Assembly: GCA_002007465.1 (NCBI GenBank)
Contig: LNAC01000849.1
Location: 122,751-186,750, forward strand
Direction: 5' to 3'
Source: Ailurus styani
Lineage: Eukaryota; Chordata; Mammalia; Carnivora; Ailuridae
DNA length: 64,000 bases
Shown here: positions 36,901-48,926 of the stretch, piece after piece
Layout of the letters: the number at the start of each line of letters is the position of its first letter
Position numbering within the stretch: the stretch's first letter is position 1
Program-made: the position numbers and the translations under genes
Notes under the pieces: model-generated
What the model saw: the letters and a program-made list of their open reading frames with translations, nothing else
What the model was told of the DNA's origin: nothing
Databases searched by the model: none

Positions 36901-38539
36901 CTGATCTTTTTTTCCTCCATGTATATTCTATAGCACCTTCTCTATAATCAATAAATAACACTAATTTATAGATCAAAAATATTCATGAACTTTCTTGTCA
37001 TTATGAATGACATAATAATGTCAGTTAGGTAGATTGTTCAGGAAAAGCAGAACACCCATTTCCTTCATGCCTTTTCCAACAGTGTATTCTTGATTTCCTT
37101 CATGAGTCCTTAAAGGGAGAATAGGATATGGAACTGGAATAACCTGAGTTGGAGTGCTCAGGCACACTTATAAGTCTATACGGTATGGAGTTAAGGTGGC
37201 AGAGTAGTAGGGGGATCCTATGCTTGCCTACTCTCTAGATAAATATCAAATCATTCTGAACACTCCAGAAATTGATTTGAGGACTAAAAGAACAAAGAGC
37301 ACAACTACAGGAAGAAAAGAGGCCACATCATGGAAGGTAGAAGGTATAGAGATGTGATCTGGGGGAGAAAAGAATCATGGATGCTGCAGAGGGGAGGAAA
37401 CCCTGATCACAGGGAGGAGAGAGGGAGAGCAAGGGCACAGGAGCAGACAGTATGGTCCCAGGATTCCCTGCATTGCCCTGGGACAAGCAGTTTGTCCTTC
37501 TTGGAGTACATCTGGAAGAGATAGTATTGCTTCTCAAGGGACAGAAGAGCCACTGGGCACCACTGCACTGCCCCATTCATTACCATAGGTGCAGAGACAC
37601 CTGCTGATGTCAGCTAACCCAGACACTGGGCTTTTTGTTGCACTTTACTATAAACTCCAAACTCCTGTGTGACTGCCTTCTTAGAAAATCAGCACCAGCT
37701 CCAGCATGGGGAGACCTTCCCCCAGAGGATCAGCATGGGTCCATGCCATGCTGGGTCCCTAAAATTTGGAGTTTTGAAATTCAGTCAATGTGCCTGAGAC
37801 AAAACACAGGAGCACAGGAGCACTACCACTGATGGGCAGACAGATGGCCCGGACAGACAGGGTGAAGGCAGGGATCTGACAGAAGCCTGGGACACGTGAA
37901 GGGAGATTGTCTGCTCTTTGGTGAAGGCTTCTTGGACATCGGTGGGTGCAAAATCTCCTCTCTGGGTATGAGGGAGCAGGCTGATGTCATTTTTCTCCCC
38001 CATCCATAAGCATGGATGGACTTAAGTGAGCAGCACATCATCCACAGTGGAGGCTTGAGCCACTTACACCAAGACCCACTGCCCTGCACTCCACAGGTGC
38101 TTCTTAACTAGGGCAAGTGTGCCTGAGCACCAGAGCAACCATGGGCCACTCCCCCAGAAGACCAGCACAAACCTCCTACAAGCACCAAGTCTACTGACCA
38201 TAGAGTGCTGCAAGGCTTCACCTCTAGTGGAAATCAGATCAAGCCTATGTTAACAAGCAGAGCAGAGAACATCTGGATAAAACTCACCACACACTGGACA
38301 AGGTCAAGCACTCCCCATTCCAGGCAAGGAGTGCAGAGGACTGACCTGAGGGAAAGAGAACCAAAATACAGGAGCACAGTGCATACAGTATATACCAGAA
38401 ACACGTTCTGAAGCACCAGGCCCTGGATGGTATCTGACCTTTTCTTAATAATTCCATTACTCACACGAGCAGGAAACAATAGGCTTTCCTAACACAAAAA
38501 AATATACTGAGACCTAGTCAAATGCCAAGACAGAAGAAT

Positions 38540-39390
38540 TCATCCCAAAAGAAAGAACAAGAAAAGGTCACAGTCAGGGATCTAATTGAAATAGATATAA
38601 GTTATATGTTTGATCCAGAATTTAAAACAACTATCAAAAGTATACTAGCTGGGCTTCAGAAAAGCATAAGAGACAACAGGGATCCCCTTACTATAAGATA
38701 AAAGACCAAAAAACTAGTCAGGCTGAAATAAAAATGCTATAACGGAGATGCAAGACCAATTGGATGTAATGACCACAAGGACAGAAAACCAGAGGAACAA
38801 ATAAGTGATATGGAAGGTAAACTTATGGAAAATAATGAAGCTAAAAAGAAGAGGGAACAAAAAATATCAGACAGTGAATGTAGACTCCATGAAACATAAT
38901 AACATTCATATCAAAGGAGTCCCAGAGAAGAGAGGGGGAAGAAGACACAGAATGTTTATTTGAGAAAAGTATAGCTAAAAAATTCCTTAATCCGGGGAAG
39001 GAAAAAGACATTCAAATCCAGGAGGCCCAGAGAACTGTGATCAAAATCAAAACAGGAGGCCAACACTGACATATTATAGTAAAATTTGCAAAATATAGAA
39101 ACAAGAAAAAAAGATACCAAAAGCAGCAAAGGAAAAGAAATCCCTAACTTACAAGGAAAGACAAATGAGGTTAGCAGCAGATCTAGCCACAGAAACTTGA
39201 CAGGCCAGAAGAAGGTGGCATGATATATTCAATGGAAAGAATGGCAAAAATATGTAGCCAAGACTACTTTATCCAGCAAGCAAGACTGTCATTCAGAATG
39301 ACAAAGAACTTCCACGACAAACAAAAACTAAATGAGTTTGTAAACACTAAACCAACCCTGCAAGACATATTAAAGGGGACACTTTGAATG
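38540..39390 (+). pseudogene. Decayed L1 ORF1
   Basis: Nucleotide-level match to ORF1: 'aagaaagaacaagaaaaggt' near the start, 'atccaggaggcccagag' in the RNA-binding region, 'gcagcagatctagccac' and 'aaccaaccctgcaagac' at the end. Multiple frameshifts leave no long frame. It corresponds to the RNA-binding protein gene at 30048-30965. Confidence 0.8.
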
Positions 39391-40448
39391 TGAAAGACAG
39401 ACCAAAAGTGACAAAGACTAGAAAGAAGAGACAATCTCCAGAAACAAAAACCTAACAGGTAATACAATGGCATGAAATTCTTATCTATAAACATCACTCT
39501 GAATGTAAAAGACTAAATGCTCCAATCAAAAGACACAGGGTCTCAGAATGGATTAAAAAACAAGATCCATCTATGTGCTCCCTACAAGAGATTCATTTTA
39601 GACCTAAACATATCTGCAAATTGCAAGTGAGGGGATGGAGAACCATTTATGATAATGAATGTCAAAGGAAAGCCAGAGTAGCCATACCTATATCAGACAA
39701 ACTAGATCTTAAACCAAAGACTATAATAAGAGATGAAGAAAGGCACTGTATCATAATAAAGTGGTCTATCCAACAAGATCTAACAATCGTAAATATTTAT
39801 ACCCCCAATTTGGGAGCACCCAAATATAAAATCAATTAATAACAAGCATAAATAAACTCATTGATAATGATACAATAATAGTAGGGTACTTGGACACCCC
39901 CTTACAGCAATCGAAAGATCATCTAAGCAGAAGATCAACAAAGAAACAAGAGTTTTGAATGACATTTCATCCTGAAGCAGCAGAATACACATTCTTTTCA
40001 AGAGCACATGGAACATTCTCCAGAAGAGATCACACACTGGGTCAGAAATCAGCCCTCTACCAGTATAAAAGATTAAGATCATACTGTGCATATTTTCAGA
40101 CCACAACATTATGAAACTTGAAATCAACCACAAGAAAAAATTTGGAAAAACCACGAATATATGGAAGTTAAAGAACATCTTACTAAAGAATGACTGGGTT
40201 AACCAAGAAATTAAAGAAGAAATAAAAAAAAAATACATGGAAGCAAATGAAAATGAAAACACAATGGTCCAAAACCATTGGGATGCATCAAAGGTGATCA
40301 TAAAAGAGAGGTATAGCAATACAGGCCTAAAGAAGCAAGAAAAATCTCAAATGCACAACCTAACCTTCTACCTAAAGGAGCTAGTAAAGGAACAGCAAAT
40401 GAAACCTAATGCCAGGGGAGAAAGGGAAATAATAAAAGATTAGAGCAG

Positions 40449-40676
40449 AAATAAATGACACGGGGTGCCTGGGTGGCTCAGTGGGTTAAAAGCTTCTGCC
40501 TTCGGCTCAGGTCATGATCCCAGGGTCCTGGGATCGAGCCCTGCATCGGGCTCCCTGCTAGGCAGAGAGCCTGCTTCCTCCTCTCTGTCTGCCTCTCTGC
40601 CTACTTGTAACCTCTCTCTGTCTCTGTCAAATAAATAAATAAAATCTTTAAAAATAAATAAATAAATAAATGACAC
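40449..40676 (+). mobile_element. Can-SINE, young type (left of twin pair)
   Basis: Body 40462-40663 with the 'tggctcagtgggttaaaa' head. It is flanked by 'aaataaatgacac' at 40449-40461 and 40664-40676; the second copy is shared with the next SINE. Confidence 0.95.
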
Positions 40677-40895
40677 ACGGACGCATGGGTGGCTCAGTCA
40701 GGTAAGCCACTCCCTTTGGCTCAGGTCATGATCCCAGGGTCCTGGGATCGAGTCCTGCATTGGGCTCCCTGCTCCCCAGAGAGCCTGCTTCTGCCTCTCC
40801 CTCTGCCTGCTGCTCTGCCAACTGGTGCTCTCTATCTCTCTGTCAAAAAAATAAATAAATAATCTTAAAAAAAATAAAAAAGAAATAAATGACAC
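40664..40895 (+). mobile_element. Can-SINE, older type (right of twin pair)
   Basis: Body 40677-40882 with the arctoid-type head 'tggctcagtcaggtaagcc'. It is flanked by 'aaataaatgacac' at 40664-40676 and 40883-40895. Confidence 0.93.
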
Positions 40896-40946
40896 AGAAA
40901 CAAACAAAAAATCCAAAGAATCAAAGAATCAAAGAGGTGGTTCATT

Positions 40947-41089
40947 AAAAGAATTAATAAGGCATGCTTGGGTAACTCAGTTGGTTAAGCATCTGCCTTC
41001 AGCTCAGGTCATGATCCCTGGGTCCTGAGATTGAGACCTGCTCAGCAGGGAGACTGTTTCTCCTTCTACCCCTGCCCCCTACTCATGCA

Positions 41090-41129
<40 letters not shown>

Positions 41130-41174
41130 CTTAAATAAGTAAATAAATAAAATCTTTAAAAAAAGAATTAATAA
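40947..41174 (+). mobile_element. Can-SINE, older type, 14-bp duplication
   Basis: Head 'ctcagttggttaagcatctg', a (CT)n run at 41093-41122, A-tail. The duplication 'aaaagaattaataa' is perfect at 40947-40960 and 41161-41174. The B-box region appears shortened. Confidence 0.94.
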
Positions 41175-44159
41175 ATTAATAAACCCCTAACCAGACTTAT
41201 CAAAAAGAAAAGAGAAAGGACTGAAATAAATAAAATCATGAATGAGAGAGGAGAGATCACAACCAATACTACACAAATACAAACAATTATAAGAGAATGT
41301 AATGAAAAATATGACAACAAATTGGGCAATCTGGAAGAAATGAATAAATTCCTAGAAACATATAAACTATCAAAACCAAAACAGGAAGAAATAGAAGATT
41401 TGAACAGACCCATAACCAGCAAAAAATTGAATCTGTAATAAAAAAAAAACTCCCAACCAAAAAAAGTCAAGGGCCAAATGGCTTCCCAGGGAAATTCTAC
41501 CAAATGTTTAAAGATTAACACCTATTCTCAAACAGTTCCAAAAAATAGAAATGGAAGGAAAACTTCCAAACTCATTCTATAAGGCCATTATTACCTTGAT
41601 TCCAAAACCAAACACCTTAATGAAAAGGAAAATTACAGGCCAGTATTCCTGATGAAAAAGGATGCAAAAATTCTCAACAAGGTACTAGCAAATCATATCC
41701 AACACTACATTAAAAGAATTATTCACCATAGTCAAGTGGGATTTATTCTTGGGCTGCAAAGATGGTTCAATATTCACAAATCAATCAATGTGATATACCA
41801 CATTAATAAGAGAAAGAATAAGAACTATATGGTCCTGTCAATAGATGCAGAAAACGCATTTAACAAATATAGCATCGATTCTTGATAAAACCCTCAACAA
41901 TGTAGATATAGAGAGAACATACCTCAACATCATAAAGGCATATACAAAAGACCTACCTCTAGTATTCTCAATGAGAAAAACAGAGCTTTTCCTCCAAGGT
42001 CGGGAACACCAACAGGGATGGTGCATTACCACCATTGTTATTTAACATAGTATTGGAAGTCCTAGCCTCAGCAATCAGACAACAAAAAGATATAAAAGGC
42101 ATCCAAATTGATAAGAAAGAAATCACACTTTCACTATTTACAGATGACATGATACTCTATGTCAAAAACCTGAAAGACTCCACCAAAAAATTGCTAGAAC
42201 TGATACACAAATTCAGCAAAGTCATAGAATACAAAATCAATGTACAGCAATCTGTTGCATTTCTATACACTAAAAATGAAGCAGCAGAAAGAAAAATCAA
42301 GGAATCGTTCCCATTTATAATTGCACCAAAAACCATAAGATACTTAGGAATAAACCTAACCAAAGAGTTAAAAGATCTGTATGCTGACTATAAAACACTT
42401 ATAAAAGAAATTGAAGAAGACACAAAGAAATGGGAAAACATTCCAGAACCAATATGTTTAAAACCTCCATATTATCCAAAGCAACCTACATATTTAATGC
42501 AATCCCTATCTAAATACCACCAGCATTTTTCACAGAGCTAGAAAAAACAATTTAACATTTGTATGGAACCACAAAAGACCCCAAATAGCCAAAGTAATGT
42601 TGTAAAAGAAAAGCAAGTCTGGAGGCATCCCAATTCTGGACTTCAAGGTATCTTTTAAAGCTGTAATTATCAAGGCACTATGGTCTGACATAAAAACAGA
42701 CACATAGATCAATGGAACAGAATAAAACACCCAGAAGTGGACCCAGAACTGTATGGTCAACTAATCTTCAAGAAAGAATATCCAATGCGAAAGAGACAGT
42801 CTCTTCAACAAATGGTGTTGGGAAAACTGGACAGCTACATGCAGAAGAATGAAACTGGACCATTATCTTTCACCATACACAAAGATAAACTCAAAATGGA
42901 TGAAAGACCTAAATGTGGGATAGGATTCCATTAAAATCCTTGAGAAGAACACAGGCAGCAACCTCTGTGATCTCAATAGCAACTTCTTACTAGACAGGTC
43001 TCTGGAGGCAAGGGAAACAGAAGCAAAAATAAACTGTTAGGACCTCATCAAGATAAAAAGCTTTTGCACAGCAAGGAAGCAATCAACAAAATTAAAAGGC
43101 AACCTACTGAATGGGAGAAGATATTTGCAAATGACATATCTGATAAAGGATTAGTATCCAAAAATCTATAAAGAACTTATTAAACTCAACATCCAAAAAA
43201 CAAATAATTCAGTTAACAAATGGGCAAAAGACAGGAACAGACATTTTTCCAAAGAAGATATCCAGATAGGGGACACATGAAAAGATGCTCATTAGTAATC
43301 ATCGGGGAAATACAAATCAAAACTATGATGAGATACCATCTCATAACTGTCATATGGGTAATTTGACAACACAGGATACAGCGGGTGTAGTTAGGATGTG
43401 GAGAAAAGGGAATCCTCTTAAACTTTGGTAGGAATGCAAACTGTGCAGCCAGTGTGGAAAAAAGTATCAAGCTTCCTTCAAAAGTCAAAAATAGAACTAT
43501 CCTCTGATCCAGCAATTACACTATTACCGAAAGGTATTTGGTAATATTTACCCAAAGGATACAAATATATGTATTCAAAGGGCCACATGCACTGTGATGT
43601 TTATAGCAGCATTATCAGCAATAGGCAAATTATGGACAGAGCCCAAGTGTCCACAGACGGATGAATGGATATGAAGATGTGGTATATATATACAATGGCA
43701 TATTACTTGACCATCGAAAATAATGAAATCTTGCCATTTGTACTGACATGGGTAGAGCTAGAGTGTATTATGATAAATGAATTAAGTCAGTCAGAAAAAG
43801 ACAAACAGTATATGATTTCACTCATATGTGGATTTTAGGAAACAAAACAGATGGATATGGTGGAAGGAAAAAAAAGAGGGAGGCCAACTGTAAAAGACTC
43901 TTAACTATAGAGAACACACTGAGAGGTGCTGGAGAGAAGGTGGGTGGAGGATGAGCTAACTGGGTGATCTACATTAAGGATGGCACATGTGATGAGCATT
44001 GGGTGTTATGCGAAAGTGATAAATCACTAAACTCTACTCCTGAAATTAGTATTACACTATATGTTAACTAACTAGAATTTAGAGTAAAAACTTGAAACAT
44101 AAAAAATTGGCATAGCACCAGTAAAATATATAAAATAAAAATAAAATGTGTACAATTCT

Positions 44160-44390
44160 TTTAAATTCTGTCAGAATGGATAAAATTGACAACACAGGAT
44201 ACAATAGACTTTATGACAATGCAAAGAAAGGGGAGCCGTCTTACACTGCTGATAGGAATACAAACTGGTGCAGCCACTCTGGAAAACAGTATGGAGGCTT
44301 CTCCAAAAGTTAAAAATAGAACTACCCTACAAACCAGCAATTGTACTACTAGGCATTTACCCAAAGGATACAAAAATACTTATTTAATAT
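44160..44390 (+). mobile_element. L1 ORF2 fragment
   Basis: Repeats the ORF2 section already present at about 43370-43560 ('gccactctggaaaacagtat', 'gaactaccctacaaacc', 'cccaaaggatacaaaa'), so it is a separate L1 piece or a local duplication. Confidence 0.75.
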
Positions 44391-44936
44391 ATATAATAAG
44401 CCACCTGACTATAGTGATTGGTGCTTTGTCAAAATAATGCTCCCCCGAATCAAAAGATCTCCTTAAATATTTTAGAACTAAGTTTGTAGAAAGAATTTAT
44501 AACATATATATGCTAAAACATATATATGGATATACATTTACATATATAAAATGTATATTTTTATCATTTTATATAAAAGAAATTTCTATAAAAGTGCTAG
44601 AAAGTTACATTATACTTGAGACAGTGTATGTATATTATAAAATGTTACATAAACAATTCCACTGATTTTTAAAAAAATATATGAGTGGGACAGAGGTCAC
44701 AGGAAGTATAATTATCTTAGAAGGAATGAAGCATGAAATTCTTAAAGGCCTTATACAGATTCTCTGACATTAAAACAAAAATAGGAACATCAAAAATTTA
44801 AAATGTTGACTGCATTATATAGACAGTAATCACATAAAAGGGGATTTAGGTTCTTGTCAAAACAGAGAAAAATTATTGTTCTTTATATAATTTACCAGAT
44901 TATCCAAGAAGGGTGACTAAAATAAACAACTCTTTA
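44391..44936. other. AT-rich, no feature recognised
   Basis: TATA-rich sequence (44500-44660) with no family or exon seen. Confidence 0.4.
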
Positions 44937-45191
44937 AAAGCATTTGTAGGGATGCCTGGGTGGCTTACTAAGTTAAGTGGATAGCTTACTAAGTTAAGTG
45001 GCTTACTAAGTTAAGTGGCTGGCTCTTGATTTTGGCTCACTTCATGACTGCAGGGTCCTGGGATTGAGTCCTTCATTGGGCTCCACACTCAGTGGAGAGT
45101 CTACTTCAGGATTCTCTCTCTCTCTCTCTCTGCTCCTCCCTCCCACTAAAAGAAACACATAAATCTTTTTAAAAAATAAATGAAAGCATTT
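44937..45191 (+). mobile_element. Can-SINE with triplicated A-box region
   Basis: An older SINE flanked by 'aaagcattt' (44937-44945 and 45183-45191). In the tRNA-like head, the unit 'gcttactaagttaagtgg' appears three times at about 44963-44980, 44984-45001 and 45001-45018. B-box-like 'gggattgagtcc', CT-rich body and A-rich end follow. Confidence 0.88.
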
Positions 45192-45646
45192 CTGAAGGGG
45201 TAATATATATCTGTGGCTATTCCTTGTAAAGACTTAAAGAAAGAAAATAACTTGTCCTGCTCTCAAATAACAAAACACGATTTTCCTGAGTAATTGGTAT
45301 AATTTAACAAATAACAAAAATGTCATTGAACTCAATAGTGGCTAGTGATTTTAGAAGTCCAATTTAAGCAGAATTCGTTCAGAGGTTTCTCTAGAATTTA
45401 TAAATATGACTAAGGTTGAAATCAATAGTTAGCCATCGACTCATTGTCTATTTATTTATTTTTTATTCCCAACAGTCTGGAAGAACAGTACCACTGACAC
45501 TGGATTGGAGAATCACAGAATTATAGATCTTAAATATCCCTAGAAATCACATAGGGCAAATCCTTACCTTTACAGATAAGGAAACTGAAGTCTACAGTGT
45601 TAAAATGTCCCTTTGGTCCAAATGAATTAGGAGAAGGACTGGAAAG

Positions 45647-45872
45647 AAGTGGGTTTGTTGGGTGCCTGGGTGGCTCAGTGGGTTAAAGCCTCTGCTTTCG
45701 GCTCAGGTCATGATCTCAGGGTCCTGGGATTGAGGCCCGCATCGGGCTCCCTGCTCAGTGGGGAGCCTGCTTCCCCCTCTCTCTCTCTGCCTGGCTCTCT
45801 GCCTCCTTGTGATCTCTCTCCCTCTGTGAAATAAATAAATAAAATCTTAAAAAAAAAAAAGTGGGTTTGTTG
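45647..45872 (+). mobile_element. Can-SINE with 14-bp target duplication
   Basis: Young mustelid-type SINE. The duplication 'aagtgggtttgttg' is at 45647-45660 and 45859-45872. Confidence 0.96.
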
Positions 45873-45921
45873 TTTCCTAGGCTATTGTGAACATTTTTGC
45901 TATTCTATCCAGTTCCTCTCT

Positions 45922-46391
45922 ATTGAGTATAGAAATGTTCACCCTAAAACATATATTAAAATCCTAACCCCAGTTACCCACAAAGGTGACCTTATTGGGA
46001 TATAGGATCTTTGCAGACATAGCGAAGTTAAGAGGAGGTCCTACTGGATTAGGTGGCCGCTAATTCAATAACTGATGTCTTTAGAAGAAGAGAGAAATTT
46101 GGGCACAGAGAAACACACAGAAAGAAGATGTGAAAATGCATGGAGAGACCACCACATGAAGATGTAGTCAGATATTAGAATGATACATCTCTAAGCCAAG
46201 GAATGCAAAGGATTGTCAGCAACCACCAGAAGCTAGAAGAGAGTAGAGGTCCAGATTCTTTCTCAGAACCTCCATAAGAAACCAACCCTGTTGTATTTCC
46301 ATTCACCAGAAATGTGTGAGAGAACACATTTCTTTTGTTTTAAGCCATTCAATTTAAGGGAATTTGTTATGGCAGCCCTAGGAAATGAATA
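45922..46391 (+). mobile_element. Solo LTR, ERVL-MaLR-like
   Basis: Ordered LTR phrases: 'attaaaatcctaacccca', 'gtgaccttattggga', 'tctttgcagacatagc', 'aagccaaggaatgcaaagg', 'gcaaccaccagaagctag', 'ttgttttaagccattc', 'gttatggcagccctagg'. Related to but distinct from the unit at 2066-2557. The boundaries are approximate. Confidence 0.6.
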
Positions 46392-47639
46392 TGCCTTCCA
46401 ATCCCTTCCAATCCCTTTACCATTTCTGTGTACTCCTTCCCAGTTGATGTATATAACTGCTTCCAAAATTCTGAAGCTAGAACTTCTGTCAGGTAGACTA
46501 CCTTTAGACTAGTGGAACCACTTTTCCCACAGATAGAGAGCCTGAAGCTTTTGGGACTGTAAATTCTCTCTGGGATTGCCCTTAGCCAATAACTAGTAGT
46601 ATTGGGAATGGCTCCCCTAGCCCACAGTAGGGACAAGCTTTGAGGCATAACTTTCACTTCAGAGTTCTACAGGGTATAATTAACATTATCTTCCATATGA
46701 AATCGCCTGAAATCATACTTTTTCTTGTCTGACTCTTCCCCATCTGGCTTCCCAAATACTTAATCAATTTCACTGATAATACTTCCTAATACATCACCTG
46801 TACACAAATCCTCATCCTGCTCTGAGACCTTGACCATCTTGTCTTTAACTAACTTGTTTGTTTACTGTTTGTTGTTTTCCCATAATACTTACTACCACTG
46901 ACACGGAAATTGGCTGAGGCTCTAGAGTAGGTCTAAAATCCTTCTGACAGGTAACAATGAAGTTATGTTAAGTAAAATTTGTTACCTATTTGTTTTTATT
47001 TAGGATTAAGTAATAGTCCTGGACAAATAAGTCATGCAAACAAAATAATTTAAGCAAGAGGATAGTGAGTGAAGGAAAAAAATGGAAGGGGATCTTCAAT
47101 ATTAATTATATTTGCTTAAATCTGTAGAAATCAATTAGCCCATTAAAAACTGACAATAAGTGGTCCGAAAAGTTGTCAGTGAGAAAGATTACAAAGTCTT
47201 TTAGAAGGTTCTTGCATTGCTCCAGACAAATGGTGATTGTGACTTAGAATTATATAGTGACAATGGATATATAAAGAAAATAGAGCAACTTTAACTGGGA
47301 AGGGACAATCATGAGCAATTGATAACTGTTTACATGTGAAGAAGAGAATAAAAAGTCAAAATGAATGAAAAGTTTCTAGTATGAGAGAATGAAAGTATGG
47401 GGTATAAAGAGCTGGCCTAGACAAGAAAGCAATAACAACTACAGTAACCACCATTTTCTCTGTATATTATCTTTACTCATGAGACTCCAGTTGATTCATC
47501 TCTCTTCACATCTTTGCCACTGCCACACTTTGTCAACCATAACATCTATAGTAACAAAGTTTGGAAGACACATTTTCTACCTTTATTAAACCCACAAAAG
47601 AGCAGGTATAGTTATATATAAAGAATATTATTTTTGTTT
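46392..47639. other. No feature recognised
   Basis: Opposing short frames at 46263-46657 lie at the LTR edge and have no motif. The rest is unassigned. Confidence 0.4.
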
Positions 47640-48649
47640 TTAAATTTACATACACCAAATTCACTTACTTTGTTGTATAGTTTTATGAGCTTTGATAAAT
47701 GCACAGAGTACTGTTGCAAATACTACTATCAAATAGAGAAGTGTATCACCCATCCCCAAAATTTCCAAATACTACCACTTTGTACTTAAACTCTACCACT
47801 ATTCTGTTTTTTCCTACCACTATTCTTAAGTCCACACAACCACCAGTCTATTTACTTTTCCTATAAAAATACATAAATGGAATCACAAAGTGTGTAGCCT
47901 TTAAGTATGCTTTCTTTTGTTTGGCATATTGCATTTCAGATTCATTCATGATGTTGCATGTACAATAATTTGTTCCCTTTTTGTTACTGATTAGCATTCC
48001 ATTTTATGAATGTGCCAAAATGTGTTTATTCATTCTCTAGTTTAGGGATGTTTAAGTCATTTCCACTTTGTGGCAATTAAGAATAGAACTGCCATAAATA
48101 TTTGCATGTAAGTTGGTGAAGACAGGTTTTCATTTCAGTTGGGTAAAACCTATGAGTGAGAGTTCTGGTTTGCAATGGTTAGTTAGTGAGGTTCATCTTT
48201 TTGAGAAATTGCCAAATGTTTTCCAGAGAGACTGTACCATTTTGCATTCCCAACAGCAAAGTATGAGATTTTCAGGTATTCTGCGTTCTCACCAGTTCTT
48301 AGTACTGTCAGCTTGTTTGACTTTAGCCATTTTAATAGATATATAATTGTATCTCATTCTGGTTTTAACTTGCATTCCCCTGATAATTACTGAGGTTGAA
48401 CATCTTTTCATATGTTTGTTTTTCATTTATTCTCTTTGCACAAGTCTTCAATTCTTTTGATCATAGATTAATTAGGTTTTTTTCATATTCTTGAGTTTTG
48501 AACATTTTTAGTACTTTCTGGTTACAAATCCTTTGTCAAAAACAAAAATTTGCATGTATTTTCTCCTAGGCTGTGACTCGTCTTCTCAATTTCTTAATGG
48601 AGTCTTTGACAAAGCAAATATTTTTAAATTTATTTTTTATTTTTTAATT

Positions 48650-48853
48650 TTTTTAAGATTTTTTTTTTTGACACAGAGAGAGAGATCACAAGTAGGCAGA
48701 GAGGCAGGCAGAGAGAGGCAGGCAGAGAGAGAGGAGGAAGCAGGCTCCCTGCCGAGCAGAGAGCCCGATGCGGGGCTCGATCCCAGGACCCTGAGATCAT
48801 GACCTGAGCCGAAGGCAGAGGCTTTAATCCACTGAGCTACCCAGGCACCCCTA
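48650..48853 (-). mobile_element. Can-SINE nested in antisense L1
   Basis: Minus-strand mustelid-type SINE: head antisense 'ctgagctacccaggcacccc', 'gggctcgatcccagg', a GA-rich part with a short tandem duplication of 'gaggcaggcaga', then poly-T. The flanking duplication is T-rich ('ctatttttttatttt'-like) and imprecise. Confidence 0.9.
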
Positions 48854-48881
48854 TTTTTTTATTTTAATAAAAATAAGATCC

Positions 48882-48926
48882 CAAGACCCTGGGATCATGA
48901 CCTGAGCCACCCAGGTGACCCTATAC
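48882..48926 (-). repeat. Miniature SINE head fragment
   Basis: About 45 bp: 'accctgggatcatgacctga' joined directly to 'gccacccaggtgaccc'. It keeps the outer tRNA-like head and the region around 'gatcatgacc' but lacks the ~25 bp between them seen in all other copies. Confidence 0.7.

Larger units (their letters stand above)
39470..43840 (+). pseudogene. Decayed L1 ORF2
   Basis: Short open pieces align in order to the L1 ORF2 protein. Endonuclease-like at 39573-39839 (LQEIHF in place of LQETHL), then 40111-40443, 41238-41438, polymerase-like at 41652-41885, and 42035-42541 with TDDMILYVKN, where the FADD motif reads FTDD (Ala to Thr). SINEs interrupt it at 40449-40895 and 40947-41174. Frameshifts and stops separate every piece, so no activity is expected. 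Confidence 0.85.
37182..44110 (+). mobile_element. Decayed near full-length older L1 with three nested SINEs
   Basis: About 6.3 kb of L1 after removing the SINEs. The 5' end resembles the young L1 ('aaggtggcagagtagtagg', 'atcattctgaacac'). ORF1 remnant at about 38540-39390, ORF2 remnant at about 39470-43840, then a 3' UTR ('gggtgttatgcgaaagtg', 'atgttaactaactagaattt') of an older subfamily than the 28 kb element. Stops and indels run throughout. No clear terminal duplication remains. The SINEs at 40449-41174 are younger than this L1. Confidence 0.88.

Noticed and set aside
44963..45018. CRISPR-like regular repeats
   Set aside because: Three near-contiguous 18-bp units without spacers, inside a mammalian SINE; simple tandem duplication.
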